A DNA stretch of 64,000 bases. It comes from Rhabdornis inornatus (Eukaryota > Chordata > Aves > Passeriformes > Rhabdornithidae). Position numbers and translations under genes: made by a program. Below are positions 26,201-35,700 of the stretch, in pieces. The stretch lies in assembly GCA_013397075.1 (NCBI GenBank), contig VWZS01008896.1:59135-123134 (forward strand), written 5' to 3'. Position 1 is the stretch's first letter; the number at the start of each line of letters is the position of its first letter. Below the pieces are notes generated by a model that saw only the letters and a program-made list of their open reading frames with translations, searched no databases and was not told the origin of the DNA.

Positions 26201-28570
26201 GGTGGGCAGGGCAGGCACATCCCTGCCCAACTGGAGGGCAGGGAGCAGAACATCTGAACAGGGCTCTCCTGATCCCGCCAGCAGTTCTGACCCCTCCGCA
26301 GGGTTCGGCTCGTGCCTGCCCTATTCCCTCATGTACCAAAGATTCGGGACACCCCAGTCAAATTGAGCCCAGGGAGCAGCATCGCAGCTCTGCAGCCGGT
26401 TGTGCTGCTCTCTGAGCAGCCCTGCCTCACCGAGCAGGTCCCCAGGGACACAAGATGAGCTGCAGCCTCCTTGCAAGGGTTTTGGGGGTTGGAGAGCAGC
26501 CCTCGTACCGCGCTCTAGGAAGACGGGACAAACCAGAGGCAGGAATGAGCAGCACCGGCTTCCCCCGCATCTCCGCTCTTCCATCTCAGCGGCCGTGACT
26601 CAGAGATGACTCAACACGGAAACACCCCGTCCCCTAGAGCCAAAACCCACCGAAACCCATCTCTCAAGCACAAGCTGCTCTTTGGGAACCCCCGCGAGTC
26701 ACAACACTTTTTCAGGGGATCTGTCAGCGCCCGGGAACAAGCACACAAGCTCCCGGGGCGAAGCTCATCCCATGGAAGGGAAAAATTCCACATCCGTTTT
26801 CCACACGGCCGGCTCCACAGCGCAGCCAGCGCCCAGCTCCCCTCCACTCACTGCTGCGGGCCGGGCATTTTTTCCAGCCCTCGAAAGATCGTGGCCAAGA
26901 TAATTCTGCGTTTGCATAAGGCTTTTCTGAAGCCTTCAGTCAGCTCTGCTCTTCCTCTCACCAGCATCCGGATAGCTGGGATCCGGGAGCAGGGATCTGG
27001 CAAGCAGCAAACCGCCTTATCCGAGGACGAAGCTGCAGCAGCGCACGGGAAATAGAAAGCTAAATATAACCTCACATGGCTTTCGGAGACGACTGTAACA
27101 GTCAGCATAGTCCCTCCCTCCCAGGTAGAATATTACTAAGGAAGTTAATTTTAGCCTCATTTGGTACAGGCTCAAAACGAGGGGTCCAGAATAAGAGGCA
27201 AAAGACCAAATGGAGTAAGAGGGGGTTGTCCCGCCACTGCCCAGCCCGGATCCGGCTGCGAGCCAAAGTTGATGACGGAAAGGGATCCGCTCGCTCCTTG
27301 CTTGGAGCGGGTTTCGGGGAACTGAGCGCTACAGGGACACGTCCCGACCCTGCATGGGCTGGCAGAGCCCGGGGAAAGCCCAGTGCCAGCCCCTGCTTGG
27401 CCAGCAGTGACATTGTCCAGGGAGCCCCGTGTCCTCAGGGGACCTCTGCTAGTAACCGGTGACAGCCCTGAGGAGGGCAGAGGTACCAGTAGCAGCAAGA
27501 AGAGGTCCATGAGGGGGACATTTCTGATGGCAGGGAGGGAAAGAAACGAACCCGACGGGAAGCGGCTGGAGGAATTCGTGCCTCAATGCGGACTGGGAGC
27601 ATCCGGACATCACCCAGTGACAGCTGGCAGGAGGGGGACATGACTGCTGCCCGCACACCGCTTCCCCCAAAGCCAGGGACCCCACAGAGTGGGACCAGCT
27701 TAGCACAGGGAGGGTTAAAGCAAACAAAACCTGGAGCAGGTTCTCTAAGCAGTGCCAAAGACAGCAAAGGAAAATAGGACGAGCAGGCGAAATCTGTAGG
27801 CAGGACAGAGCCAGCTGGCTGGCACGGCTTCCCGGGCTGTGCCAGAGCGTGTTTAGGAATAGCTCCAGCATGACGAAGGCAGAGGGGCCGCCAGCCCGGC
27901 GCTTGCGGCCCGCAGAGCACGGACCCTGCCGGGGGCCCAGGGCACGTCTGCTCAGCCCCAGCCCCAAGCGCCCCCAGCTCTGCTCCCAAATCCCCGCTCC
28001 AAGGGCACCTCGGCCAAAGATGGCGCTTGGACGGAGAGCAGGAATGACAAGAGAGCTGCTCTCTCCTTTCGGTCCCTGCCACAGAGACTCCAGCCCCGGC
28101 CAGGCCATGGATTTTTCCTCTCTCTCCCTGCCTCCTCCAGGTCGCTCCTTCCTCCCTCCCTGCCAAGCATAATGGCAACACCCGTCCCGCTGCAGTCCCC
28201 CCCATCCCCAGGGCACTCACCGGGCTTTCAGCTCCTTGTGCTCCTCCCGGACTTTACTGAGCTCGAGCTGCAGCCGAGCTCTCTCCTTGGCCACCGAATC
28301 CAAGGTCTTGCGGGCATCCGCCAGCTCCGACTCGTAGGCAGCCTTGATGCCCGAGACCTCGCGGCTCACCACCTCCTCGGACTCGGTGATGCGGAGCCTC
28401 AGGCCGGCGTTCTCCAGCTCCAGCGAGCGCACCTTGTCGATGTAGACGGCCAAGCGGTCATTGAGCTCCTGCAGGTCCTCCTTCTCCTGCAGGCGGGTGA
28501 TGCGTGTGGGGGACAAGGGGGTCCCCGAAGCCCCGCTGCGGGTGCTCCTTTTCTGTGACGGCGTCGCCAT
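8172..28570 (-). CDS. LMNA: LMNA, prelamin A: whole coding span, 12 exons
   Basis: Type V intermediate filament protein of the nuclear lamina. It dimerises through a coiled-coil rod, assembles under the inner nuclear membrane and tethers chromatin. The twelve exons sum to 1965 nt, giving 654 residues plus stop, close to the usual avian length. Seen in the translation: head with the mitotic TPLSPTR site (Ser20), rod from about residue 25 to 385 including the conserved LLEGEEER end, nuclear localisation signal KKRKLE (409-414), Ig-like fold about 420-540, an acidic Asp/Glu stretch, and the C-terminal CaaX box CSIM (651-654). Every junction is GT/AG, and the exon sizes I could compare from memory for exons 2-6, 8 and 9 equal those of human LMNA. 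MEX3A lies divergently upstream, as in mammals. By family knowledge the CaaX is farnesylated and the tail removed by ZMPSTE24. No frameshift or premature stop was seen. Confidence 0.97.
8859..9110 (-). CDS. LMNA: LMNA exon 11 (lamin A-specific tail)
   Basis: 252 nt, 84 codons (561-644). Contains EYNLRSRTVVCGTCGQPADK, a Ser-rich segment, SVTVTRSYRSMGDSG, and the end NYLLGSSSPRRQ. By homology the ZMPSTE24 cut falls between Tyr634 and Leu635. The acceptor is ATGTGTAG. The donor is GTCAGT, which is valid but weaker than the others in the gene. Confidence 0.95.
9111..10859 (-). other. LMNA: LMNA intron 10 (1.75 kb) carrying a CR1
   Basis: The longest 3' intron of the gene, separating the shared lamin A/C exons from the lamin A-specific exons. 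A CR1 in the same orientation as the gene fills much of it (9562-10125). The remaining 10126-10690 is unclassified and may be an older insertion. Confidence 0.85.
9562..10125 (-). mobile_element. CR1 LINE fragment, LMNA intron 10
   Basis: Read on the minus strand it has the CR1 3' pattern: GGGCAGCCACAG-like text, CTGGAATAGTGGAAGATGTC, CATGGCAGGAAGCTGG, and an ending in CCATTCTATGATAAC. The upstream part carries the CAGAGTAGAGGAGGACAAT-type text also seen in CR1. About 560 bp, diverged and not active. Confidence 0.8.
10860..10955 (-). CDS. LMNA: LMNA exon 10 (acidic stretch, lamin A/C divergence point)
   Basis: 96 nt, 32 codons (529-560). Reads EVAMRKLVRTVIIN, then an acidic run of Asp and Glu, then HHRHHH. 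The acceptor is CCCCACAG and the donor GTGAGT. In mammals, reading through this donor makes lamin C with a six-residue end. Here the read-through frame stays open for 61 codons with no similar end. Confidence 0.95.
11037..11156 (-). CDS. LMNA: LMNA exon 9 (Ig-like fold)
   Basis: 120 nt, 40 codons (489-528). Reads IWASGAGATHSPPSNLVWKA and ends LRTALINSNGE. It follows the acceptor TCTCTCTAG and precedes the donor GTGAGA. The Ser-Asn at SPPSN differs from the Thr-Asp of human lamin. Confidence 0.96.
11322..11429 (-). CDS. LMNA: LMNA exon 8 (Ig-like fold)
   Basis: 108 nt, 36 codons (453-488). Reads DQAMGNWQIKRQNGDDP and ends FTLKAGQVVT. This is the core of the lamin tail domain, which binds chromatin and inner-membrane partners. 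The acceptor is CTCGCAG and the donor GTGAGT. Confidence 0.97.
11563..11767 (-). CDS. LMNA: LMNA exon 7 (tail linker, NLS, start of Ig fold)
   Basis: 205 nt, residues 384-452, 18 nt shorter than the human exon because the variable linker after the rod is shorter. Holds LRLSPSPSS with two Ser-Pro sites (388, 390) that match the mitotic phosphosites flanking the rod, the nuclear localisation signal KKRKLE (409-414), and the start of the lamin-tail Ig-like domain, GKFVRLRNKSNE. Confidence 0.96.
11859..12079 (-). CDS. LMNA: LMNA exon 6 (coil 2B, end of rod)
   Basis: 221 nt, residues 311-383 plus two bases of codon 384. Contains [20 protein letters not shown] and the intermediate-filament signature ending in YRKLLEGEEER, which is the helix termination motif needed for head-to-tail assembly. 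The acceptor is CCCCACAG and the donor GTGAGC. Confidence 0.97.
12185..12310 (-). CDS. LMNA: LMNA exon 5 (coil 2)
   Basis: 126 nt, 42 codons (269-310), phase 0. Reads LENAKQSAERNSNMVG and ends SQLQKQ. The acceptor is TCCCCCAG and the donor GTGAGT. No long open frame contains this exon, so it was located by translating between exons 4 and 6. Confidence 0.95.
12411..12581 (-). CDS. LMNA: LMNA exon 4 (coil 1B to coil 2)
   Basis: 171 nt, 57 codons (212-268). Reads ELRETKRRHETRLVEIDN and ends LEKTYGAK, a stretch nearly invariant in vertebrate A-type lamins. The acceptor is GTCCCCAG and the donor GTGAGC. The segment SQHEAQIRLYKEE is a little more diverged than its flanks. Confidence 0.96.
12685..12810 (-). 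CDS. LMNA: LMNA exon 3 (coil 1B)
   Basis: 126 nt, 42 codons (170-211), phase 0 at both ends. Reads LESALSEAKKQLQDEML and ends QKNIYSE. The acceptor CTGCCAG and donor GTGAGC are clear. Size and phase equal human exon 3. Heptad periodicity continues without a break. Confidence 0.96.
12995..13151 (-). CDS. LMNA: LMNA exon 2 (coil 1B)
   Basis: 157 nt, the same size as human exon 2, encoding residues 117-169. The reading NAKKEGDLLTAQARLKD through DLRGQVAK is typical lamin coil 1B. The acceptor is CCCTGCAG just above 13151 and the donor is GTGAGC below 12995. The exon starts with the last base of the split Arg codon. The first intron, about 15 kb, lies upstream, with a CR1 fragment ending only some 40 bases from the acceptor. 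Confidence 0.97.
13194..13620 (-). mobile_element. CR1 LINE fragment, LMNA intron 1 near exon 2
   Basis: Minus-strand CR1 3' region with the typical phrases CCTGGGATAGTGGAAGGTGT, CAAGGCCAGGTTGGACGGGG and CCCTGTGAGGGTGATGAGGC. It lies about 43 bases from the exon 2 acceptor in the same orientation as the gene. Confidence 0.85.
13878..14050. repeat. Degenerate GTGTGGCACAG repeat
   Basis: At least six variants of GTGTGGCACAG or GTGGCACTGTG in 170 bases at irregular spacing, in LMNA intron 1. An old minisatellite. Confidence 0.55.
17497..17637. repeat. Minisatellite, about 28-bp unit, LMNA intron 1
   Basis: Five to six degenerate units with core CCCAGGGATTGTTCC or CCCAGGATCAC and spacers CTCATC or CCCCATC. 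Unit length drifts between roughly 26 and 30. Confidence 0.6.
18208..18217. repeat. C homopolymer (10)
   Basis: Ten C in a row in LMNA intron 1, a likely site of indel error or polymorphism. Confidence 0.9.
19478..19655 (+). mobile_element. CR1 LINE 3' end
   Basis: Plus-strand text GAACAGGCTGCCCAGGACAG, GGGGACACGGCTTGGTGGTG and TTTTCCAATCTAAACTATTA, finishing ATGTGATTCTATC, the usual CR1 terminus. Confidence 0.85.
20013..20105 (-). mobile_element. Short CR1 3' fragment
   Basis: ATCACAGAATATCCTGAGTT followed by GGAAGGGACCCACAGGGATC on the plus strand is the reverse complement of a CR1 3' end. Only about 90 bp remain. Confidence 0.7.
23078..23215 (+). mobile_element. CR1 fragment
   Basis: GAATGGCTTTAAAGTGAGAG, TTAGGAAGAAACTCTTCCCT and GAGAAGCTGTGGCTGCCC are in CR1 order on the plus strand. 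The terminal part is missing. Confidence 0.75.
26596..26613. promoter_or_regulatory. Tandem AP-1 sites in LMNA intron 1
   Basis: Two exact TGACTCA sites at 26596-26602 and 26607-26613, 11 bases apart, about 2 kb downstream of the LMNA start. Confidence 0.5.
28221..28570 (-). CDS. LMNA: LMNA coding exon 1 (residues 1-116, split codon 117)
   Basis: Encodes the head domain and coil 1A plus the start of coil 1B. The start chosen is the ATG at 28570-28568, which gives MATPSQKR as in avian lamin A and sits in a strong Kozak context (CCCCC-ATG-G). The open frame runs further upstream only through a GTG, with no ATG. Head residues TPLSPTRITRLQEKEDLQEL mark the start of the rod, and Ser20 matches the human Ser22 CDK1 site. 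The exon ends AAAGCCCG followed by the donor GTGAGT at 28220. The Arg codon 117 is split 2/1 with exon 2. Confidence 0.97.
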
Positions 28571-28660
28571 GGGGGCCGGCGTCGAGGCGAAGGGCACGGC
28601 TCAGGGCACGGCTCAGGGCACGACGCGATGTTCCACGCCACCCGCCCAGCTGTCGCGGCA
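28571..28660 (-). promoter_or_regulatory. LMNA: LMNA 5' UTR with 12-bp direct repeats
   Basis: Between the TATA-like element and the ATG. It holds a 12-bp unit (AGGGCACGGCTC on the plus strand) repeated 2.7 times at 28591-28622. No ATG was seen upstream on the coding strand. The length is inferred by placing transcription start about 30 bases after the TATA-like box. Confidence 0.4.
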
Positions 28661-28683
28661 GCTCCCGGTGCCTGAGTGACTTG

Positions 28684-28690
28684 CTTATAT
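28684..28690 (-). promoter_or_regulatory. TATA-like box of LMNA
   Basis: ATATAAG on the minus strand, about 115 bases upstream of the ATG, inside a GC-rich block with CCACCC and CCGCCGCC (Sp/KLF-type) sequences at about 28725-28745. Position and context suit a core promoter. No transcription start data are available. Confidence 0.45.
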
Positions 28691-30865
28691 CCCAGCTGCG
28701 CTGCTCACTGGGAGGAGGAGCTGCTAGGCGGCGGCGGGTGGAGTTAATCCAAAACCTGGGTGGAGACAACTCACATCAGTCCCAGCCCTTCCTTAGGAAA
28801 GGCTGGGAAAATATCCCTGGGTAAAGGGGCCTTGGGAGGGCGTCTCTGGGGGCACAGAACCCCCCTTCTGCACCCTTTTCTAGGGCGACTATCCCGACAG
28901 AAGCTGGATTGCAGAACTGGGGAGACTTGAACAGGGGAAAGGGCACCCTGAGAGTGGCTGCAAAGAGGGGGGTGCACCCCCAAGAGCCTTGGGCTGAGCA
29001 CCTCCAGACCATTGCTGTCCCCCAGGCCAGGGCAGGCAGCATCTCAGCAGCTGACCCCAGGGTATGGGGGGTCCTGGCACACCCTGAATGCAGGAGCCAT
29101 AGGCTGCACAGGACCCTGCGGTACCTGAAACTCTGGGGTCCAGGGGCCCAAATACAGTCCCAGGTCACCAAAAACACTCTGCTCTGGGTTCTCCTGAATC
29201 CTGAGGCATCCCACACAAAGAGTTCAGGGGCACCAAAGAATACCCCCTACCCACATACCCACTTCTTGCACTGGTTTTGCCCAGTTCTCTCAGCACTGGT
29301 TGTCCTCATTCCCAGCTCCCCTCAGTGCTAGCTGAGCCAGTTTGTAACTCCCCAAATTCTGAGCACCATACCCATCCCAATTCCCTGTACTGTTTCCTGT
29401 CCTCCTGCCTCCCATTTCCAGTCCTCTCCAGTCCCACTGAACCGCTGTTCCAGTATTGCCAGCTCCCGCCAGGGTGATTCCCAGTCCTTCCAGCGGGTGC
29501 GGGGTGCTCTGTCTCCCTCGAAGCGCTGCCGAGACTCGGGCAGCTCGTGATTTCCAGATCTGCCAAATGCTTCTGGCCACTCCCAGTGCTACCACAGAGG
29601 GGGTGTCCCCTCCCTGGGCTTCAGTGCCGTCCCTGCGTTGTGCTGTGGAGCCAAACCCTCCCGTGTGTGAGAAATGGGAATAAAACGATGATAGGAATAG
29701 AAAAGCAACCCTTTTACAGCTTAGAAATGAAGGGTGGGTGGGGATCCTGGGGGGTCCAGCTTCCTCCTTGTGAGCTCCTGCTTGGAAAGCTGGGCTCTGC
29801 GGCGAGAAAAGCTGGGAGGGCAGCTGCACCTCGCTGCTGGCGACACTGGCGAGAGCCGGAGCACCCTGAAGTCCAACCCCCTCTACCATTCCAACAGAGG
29901 GGTCCAAGGTCAACGGCACAGCCAACGCGAGGCGTCTCCCGAGCCGCGGCCGCCCGGCTCCACCTGCCCGTGCTGCAATCCAAGCTCGATTTGCTCCTCA
30001 GCTCGGGGAGCGCAGCAGAGCCGCAGGCAGGCTGAGAATGACTCACACAGCAACGGAGCAACACACGCAAACACGCAGAGCACACACAGGACACGCGCGT
30101 GTACCTCTCCGTCAATGATTAACGCGCTGGCAGCCGCTCAGCACCGGCTGCCGCTGCATGGTAGCGGGGTAGGGAAGGGACCGCGGCAACAATCCAGGGT
30201 CAAACTTTCAAAAAGCAACAGTTTTATTCCGGGAATCCGAAGGGAAAGGGGAGAAATGGTGAGGGGAGGTTGCAGGGGGTGTCACCTCGGCACAACCCTC
30301 CTGGCACTGCCACGCAGAGGGGTTGGGATTCTCCCTCCTTCCCCTCCCCCCCGGCCTCGCTACACCCCGTTCCCCGCCCTGGCTCGCAGGGTAACCCTCT
30401 CTGCATGGAGGAGCCCTCGTGAGTGCTGCGGGCAGGGGGTTTCTGTGCCACCCCCCACCCAGCACTGGTCTCCCTGCGTCCCCAGGGGGATCTGCGCTCC
30501 TTCACTCCACTCCTTTCTTCAGTCCCACACAAATTTCTCCTTCCCTGCCTCCTTGCTGTCCCGGGCTGTCTTTCCTTCCCCACACCTTTCCTTCCTCCTC
30601 CCATGCGCATATCCCCTCCCTTGGTGGGGAGACACGGCAGCGCTGGGACCCCCGTGCGTGTGACACACCACGGCAGGTGACAGCAGGCAGGACCCTGCGG
30701 GCGAGCCATGAGGCAAGAAGCAGCCAGGACTGGTGGCCACGGGTTATCCCCTCCGCCCATGGAGGGCGGGCCGGCGGCGCTCGGTGGCTGCCAAGGCGCT
30801 CAGCACTGTGGGACGCGCGGGGCCGTCCGCCCTGCGCGCCTCTGCTCCGCTCCGCTCTGTTTTCT

Positions 30866-30890
30866 GTTTTGTTTTGTTTTGTTTTGTTTC
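30866..30890. repeat. (GTTTT)n microsatellite
   Basis: Four to five GTTTT units followed by GTTTC, about 2.2 kb upstream of the LMNA start. Confidence 0.85.
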
Positions 30891-32499
30891 AAACAGTAAC
30901 CTCTGGGCGGGAGGGAAAGCGAGAAGCCGTTTCGCCCAAGGGTGCTCTCTCAGCTGGAGGTGCCTGCCAGGGTCAAGGGCATCCACGGGGACACAGTCCA
31001 GGGCATTTCCAGGGTCACCAACGGAGGGACTAAAGCTTCTTTGCCTTAATGTGGGAAACGGCATCGAGGGTAAAGGCAGGGAGGGAGCAGCTTGAGCAAC
31101 AGCTGGAAATCACAGCTAAGGGTCATTGGCACAGTTTGTCGCTGATCTGGCACCCCTGGTACCTCCTGGCTCCTCAAAGCTCCTGCTGGGAACGGGACCC
31201 CGGCTCAGTATCCCGGGGGATCAGACCTGAGGGCTCCCTCGGGCTGGGCGAGCAGGACAAGACGGGGGACCTGGGGGAGCCCTGCTTGCTCTGGAGTCCG
31301 CAGGGGCTGTTGGCAGCCTGGAGCGAAAAGCCCCCAGGGAGGGTCAGACTTCAGCTCCTCTGCAGTGGTTGCTCCACACTCAGGTTCCCCCGGACGGGGT
31401 GGACAATGCTGTCCCCACACCACTGCTCTGCAAAGCCCCTTCTCCTGGTCACGGACAGCTCCATGCTGCTCTCCCACCAGCCCCCAAGGGGCAGGAGCCA
31501 GCCCTGAGCTGGTCACTGGGTCTGGCAAGGAGGCGCTTGGCACTTGCGCAAGGCAGGAGGGCTTAACTCAAACCAGATGAGCCAGGAGGACTGGCTGTGC
31601 TCCACAGCTCTGGCACAGGCACGGGGCTGTGCTTCAACCCACTAACATGGACTTGGATTTCTGCAGGGTCTGTGGGCACCGAGGGAACTCGCGGTGCAGA
31701 GTAATGGACGGGGGAGGGACAAGGCACGGACCCGAGGCTGGGGCTTCAGGAGAGGCTCTCAGTGCAGGCTGTATCCTACTCGCGTGACTCAGAAGGCAGA
31801 AAACAGCCACATCCCTGGAATTTCAACGCACTTCCTGCTCTTTAGCGTCCAAAAAAAGCCCAGTTTTGGGGCCTGTAATTGATACAATTTCATGATACAA
31901 ACGACATGAAGGCAGTAATGAAGCTTGGTTTGGGAGTGACAAGAGGAGCTGCAGCTCCAGGGCCCCCCATTCCCTGGCTGCTCCACATGGAGGAAGGGCA
32001 TGAGCCATGGGGTCAGGCAGTGTCCCTGTGGGCTGCTTTTCTGATGGGTTTTCAGGTCTTTTAGGCTCTTTGCAAGGACCCTGGGGTTCACTTCCTACAC
32101 TGCACAGCTTTTGGCACCTGCTTTCAGAGGTGCAGAGCAACCCAGGGCTGAGCAACCTCTGTCTCCAAAACACCTTCCAAGTTCTCTCCCCAGCCGATGT
32201 ACTCCCCTCAATCCTGCTCCCAGCACAGGACCACTTCTCCTTCCCAGGGCAGGCACACACCCCATCTTCAAGTGGAGCTTTTTCCCTTTAAACCCTTTCT
32301 TCTGGCCAATAGCCATCCTTAGCTCTACGCCCCATCCACCTCACTACCAGGAGGAGAAGATCCCAGCCTCAAAATTTTTTCCCGTCTGATCCCAGAAGGG
32401 TGAACATTGCTGGGTAGGATGCACACAGCAGTCCCAATCCCTTATAGCCCTAAGTGACACACCTTAAGTATGAAGAGACAGATGGTGGTACAGGCAGGA

Positions 32500-32783
32500 A
32501 TGGGACATAGAGAAGGGTGAATGGCTTTAAACTGAAAAATGGAAGGTTTACAGAAGATATTGGAAAGAAATTGTTCCCTGGGAGTGTGGTGAGGCATCAG
32601 CACAGGCTACCCAGCGGAGCTGTGGCTGCCCCATTCCTAGAAGTGTCCAAGGCCAGGTTGGACAGGGCCTGGAACAACCTGGGATAGTGGAAGATGTCCC
32701 TGCCCATGGCAGGGGGTGGAATGAGATGAGCTTTAAGGTCCCTTTCAATCCAAATGAGCCTGTGATTCCATGATCTCCCCATC
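32500..32783 (+). mobile_element. CR1 LINE 3' fragment
   Basis: Contains GAAATTGTTCCCTGGGAGTG, GTCCAAGGCCAGGTTGGACA and GTCCCTGCCCATGGCAGGGG, and ends GTGATTCCATGATC. Plus orientation, intergenic. Confidence 0.85.
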
Positions 32784-35700
32784 CATCATCCTGAGCCATC
32801 ACATCATGCTGTGCATCATGCTGACCCCAAGACCCAGCTGCAATGGGCTTCCAGTTCCCCCCATCCAACAATCTGTGCACATAAGGGGTTGGGGTGTGTG
32901 CATAGAGGAGTTTTAATTAGCTAATAATCTTTAATAGGGTTTAATTGCCTTGTTATAGAAGGTAATTACAGCAATACATCAATTAGAGCTGTAAAATTAA
33001 TAGATTTACCAGTTGTATTTATTGAGGAGCTGCGAGTGGCAGCGTGCAGCAGCCAGGGCAGTGCTGGTGGCTCTGCTCTGATATCCAGCGGTGGGAAGGA
33101 GAGCAGCCACCAAGCCTCTCTGGCATGGATCTTGCCCCTCCACCCAGGACAATCTGAGAGCCACCAGCATCAGCAAACTGCCCCACGACCAGCAGCCAAG
33201 CAGAGCAGATGGACAGACGGGCCAAATGGGAATATGAGGCTCTGTAGGTGCAGGCTCAGACTCATGGTGTCCCTGACATGTCCTTTGGGGCACTGGAACA
33301 AGTCACCTCTGCTCTGCTGGAGATCCTGAGATGAGAACAGCTCTGTCTGCATGTGCTGGGGCAGATGTCTGCCCACAGCAATGGCTAGGGAGACACCTGT
33401 GTCCCCCCCATGTTCCTATGCTTCACTTTCAGGAGAAGAGTCATCCCCACGATCCAGAGTCTGAATCTCTCTTTAGAAGATAGCAGGGACCCATGGGTGC
33501 AGAGACCAGTGGGTGCAGCAGTAGAGATGGTGCCCCGCAGAGGGGAGTGTATTCTGGGGTGTGCAGCTTGCTCCAAGCTCTCCCAGACCCTCCCAAGCTC
33601 CAAGCACGGGGTGCTGCTGTCAGACTGCCAAGTGGCAAGTGGCGACCCAATGGAAAATGCATCCCACGGCTTCCCATGAGCCCTCCCCAAGGGGAGGGCT
33701 TTAAAGGAAGAGCTGCTCTGGTGCCGTGTTGCTTTGTGACTCCATTATTCAGTTCATGGGTTAAGTACTTGGGGGATCAGGGATGAGATGCTGAGCCCTC
33801 CTACCCCTTTTCCAGCTTTGCTGATCCTTCTATTGAAGGATCAGCCTATTTTCCATAAAGTCAGTAGACCACACGAACATCTGCTCAAAATATCCCGTTT
33901 CACTGAAAGAAGAGTTTCTGAACATAAGATCCCAAACAAGCCAGTTTCCTGCTCCCCATAGCCCCCAGTGCTGCAGGGCTGGGGGTCATGCTCACATTCT
34001 TCTGACCAGTTTTCCCAAAGCAGTGAGCTTGGCGCCTGCAGGAAAAGCCAAAAGACAATGGGCTGGCACGAGACTAGGCCAGTGTGGGGCAGAGGGATTG
34101 GGGCTCACACAAGTTGACACCAGCCTGGATGTGCCCCATTAAATGCCACCTTGGAACAGCTCCCAAACCCACAGTGACTGGCAGGACCCTGGCTCAGGAT
34201 TGATGGGGGACTCAAAGGAGTTAAAAAATTCCACTGTGCTTTGCCCAGACACCTGGGGTAAATTAGGGGAACCTCAGCACAGCTGGAAATTAGTCTCTGC
34301 TTCCCACACTGCAGCAGCAGAGTCATCTCAGCCATAGAGAGAGCTGGGGATCTGCAGCAGTTGGTGCTCTTGTGGTGCCTCAAGGCAGAGCAGGGACCAG
34401 GAGCTTCACAAATAAACCAGCAGAGCTGCCTGAGGTCATTCCTGCCCGCTCTCACTGCTTGTGCTAGAAAAGGTCTAAAGCAGGGTTGTCCCTTAGGGGA
34501 TTGCCAGGCAGGGATGGAATGTCCCCTGGGATACCCCCAGATAGGGATGAGCTGGTCAATGTAGGGGGCTGGGAACCCCTCTGGAGCCCCCCAGCCAGTC
34601 CTGTGGCATCGCCTCTCCAGGCTGTGGCATGGCCAGGAATGCCAGGACAGGGGTGTGGTTTGCAGGGTGGTGGCTGTGCCAGCTCACCCTGGCATGCAGA
34701 ACACTGGAGCCACTGAGCCCCAGTAGGTCTGGCAGCCAGCACCAGGGAGAGGATGTGGATCTGCCTGCCCTGGCTGTCAGTGGGGCAGCAGCTCACCAGT
34801 TTCCTTGCAGGGCAGTGGAGGTGCCGAGGGGATGTTTGTGCAGAATAGAGCTGGCGAGGATCCAGGCCATTGGCAGGGCTTAGCCCTCCCCAGTGCCAGT
34901 GTGGATAAATGCCATCCTGCCTCCAGGGCTCACCACAGCCCTGCTGAACTTGCCCAGCATCCTCCAGGATGCCAGCCCAGCCCCAAATCTAGCCTGAGGG
35001 CCCAAGTCCCTGGGTTGGCAGGGCTCCCAGCACCTTCACTCTACTCTGGGGAAGCCCCAGGACGGCGCCTTCTGGTGTAAGAAACTGCAGCCCATGGCTG
35101 CTACTGCTCCTGCAGTAAAACAGCCTCATGCTCAAGGGTCTCCACTGCTCGGGGCTTTAAGGATCCCACAAGAAAATCTCCAGGAAGAGCTTCAGGATGA
35201 ACTATACCCAGCTCTAGAGTGACATCTTCCTCTTCTACACTTTGCCCATGTGCACAACGTTCAGCTCTGCTCCTCTGCTCCAGCTGCAGGAATTAAAGCT
35301 CACCTCTGACTGGGGCTGTAGTGGAGAGCAGCCCCCAGGCCTGGCTCCCTCATTCCTGCTGCCCTGGGGAAGGGATGGGGACAGGGACAAGGCACATGAG
35401 CTGGGACAAACACCTGGAGCCCCACACTGGCTGTGTAGATATTCACATCCCTTTTCACCACCTTTAAAAGGCAGAAAGGGGGAGAGGCCTTGGCATATCC
35501 CTCCTGGGATCCTTGGTGCAGAAGGGACAGAGCAGACACACTCCATGTTTCCAAACAATATCCCATCTCCCCAGCAGTCTTCATGCTGTTCCACTTCCTC
35601 AGGTGGTGCCACCTCCTCTGTCCTTGGCAGCTCCTCAGGGAAGGGGCCATGTCTGCAGATGTTGGTGACCAGCTGGGAGCAGAGCAGATGGACCATTCCA

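Larger units (their letters stand above)
13152..28220 (-). other. LMNA: LMNA intron 1 (about 15 kb)
   Basis: Between the donor of exon 1 and the acceptor of exon 2. Mammalian LMNA also has a very long first intron. It holds CR1 fragments (13194-13620, 19478-19655, 20013-20105, 23078-23215), degenerate minisatellites (13878-14050 and 17497-17637), a CpG-rich patch with a TATA box on the plus strand (14411-14680), and eleven AP-1 consensus sites. No coding exon was found. A meiotic C2-type alternative first exon was looked for and not recognised. Confidence 0.85.
28200..28745. promoter_or_regulatory. CpG island over LMNA exon 1
   Basis: Dense CG dinucleotides across exon 1, the 5' UTR and the proximal promoter, thinning on both sides. 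Judged by eye, not by a computed observed/expected ratio. Confidence 0.6.

Noticed and set aside
27435..28220. Long minus-strand open frames (over 250 codons) directly after LMNA exon 1
   Set aside because: They lie in intron 1, begin at the splice donor region, have GC-driven composition and no domain or homology I can recognise.
28571..28597. Upstream extension of the LMNA start by nine codons
   Set aside because: The apparent first codon is GTG, not ATG, and the ATG at 28570 matches the known lamin A N-terminus.
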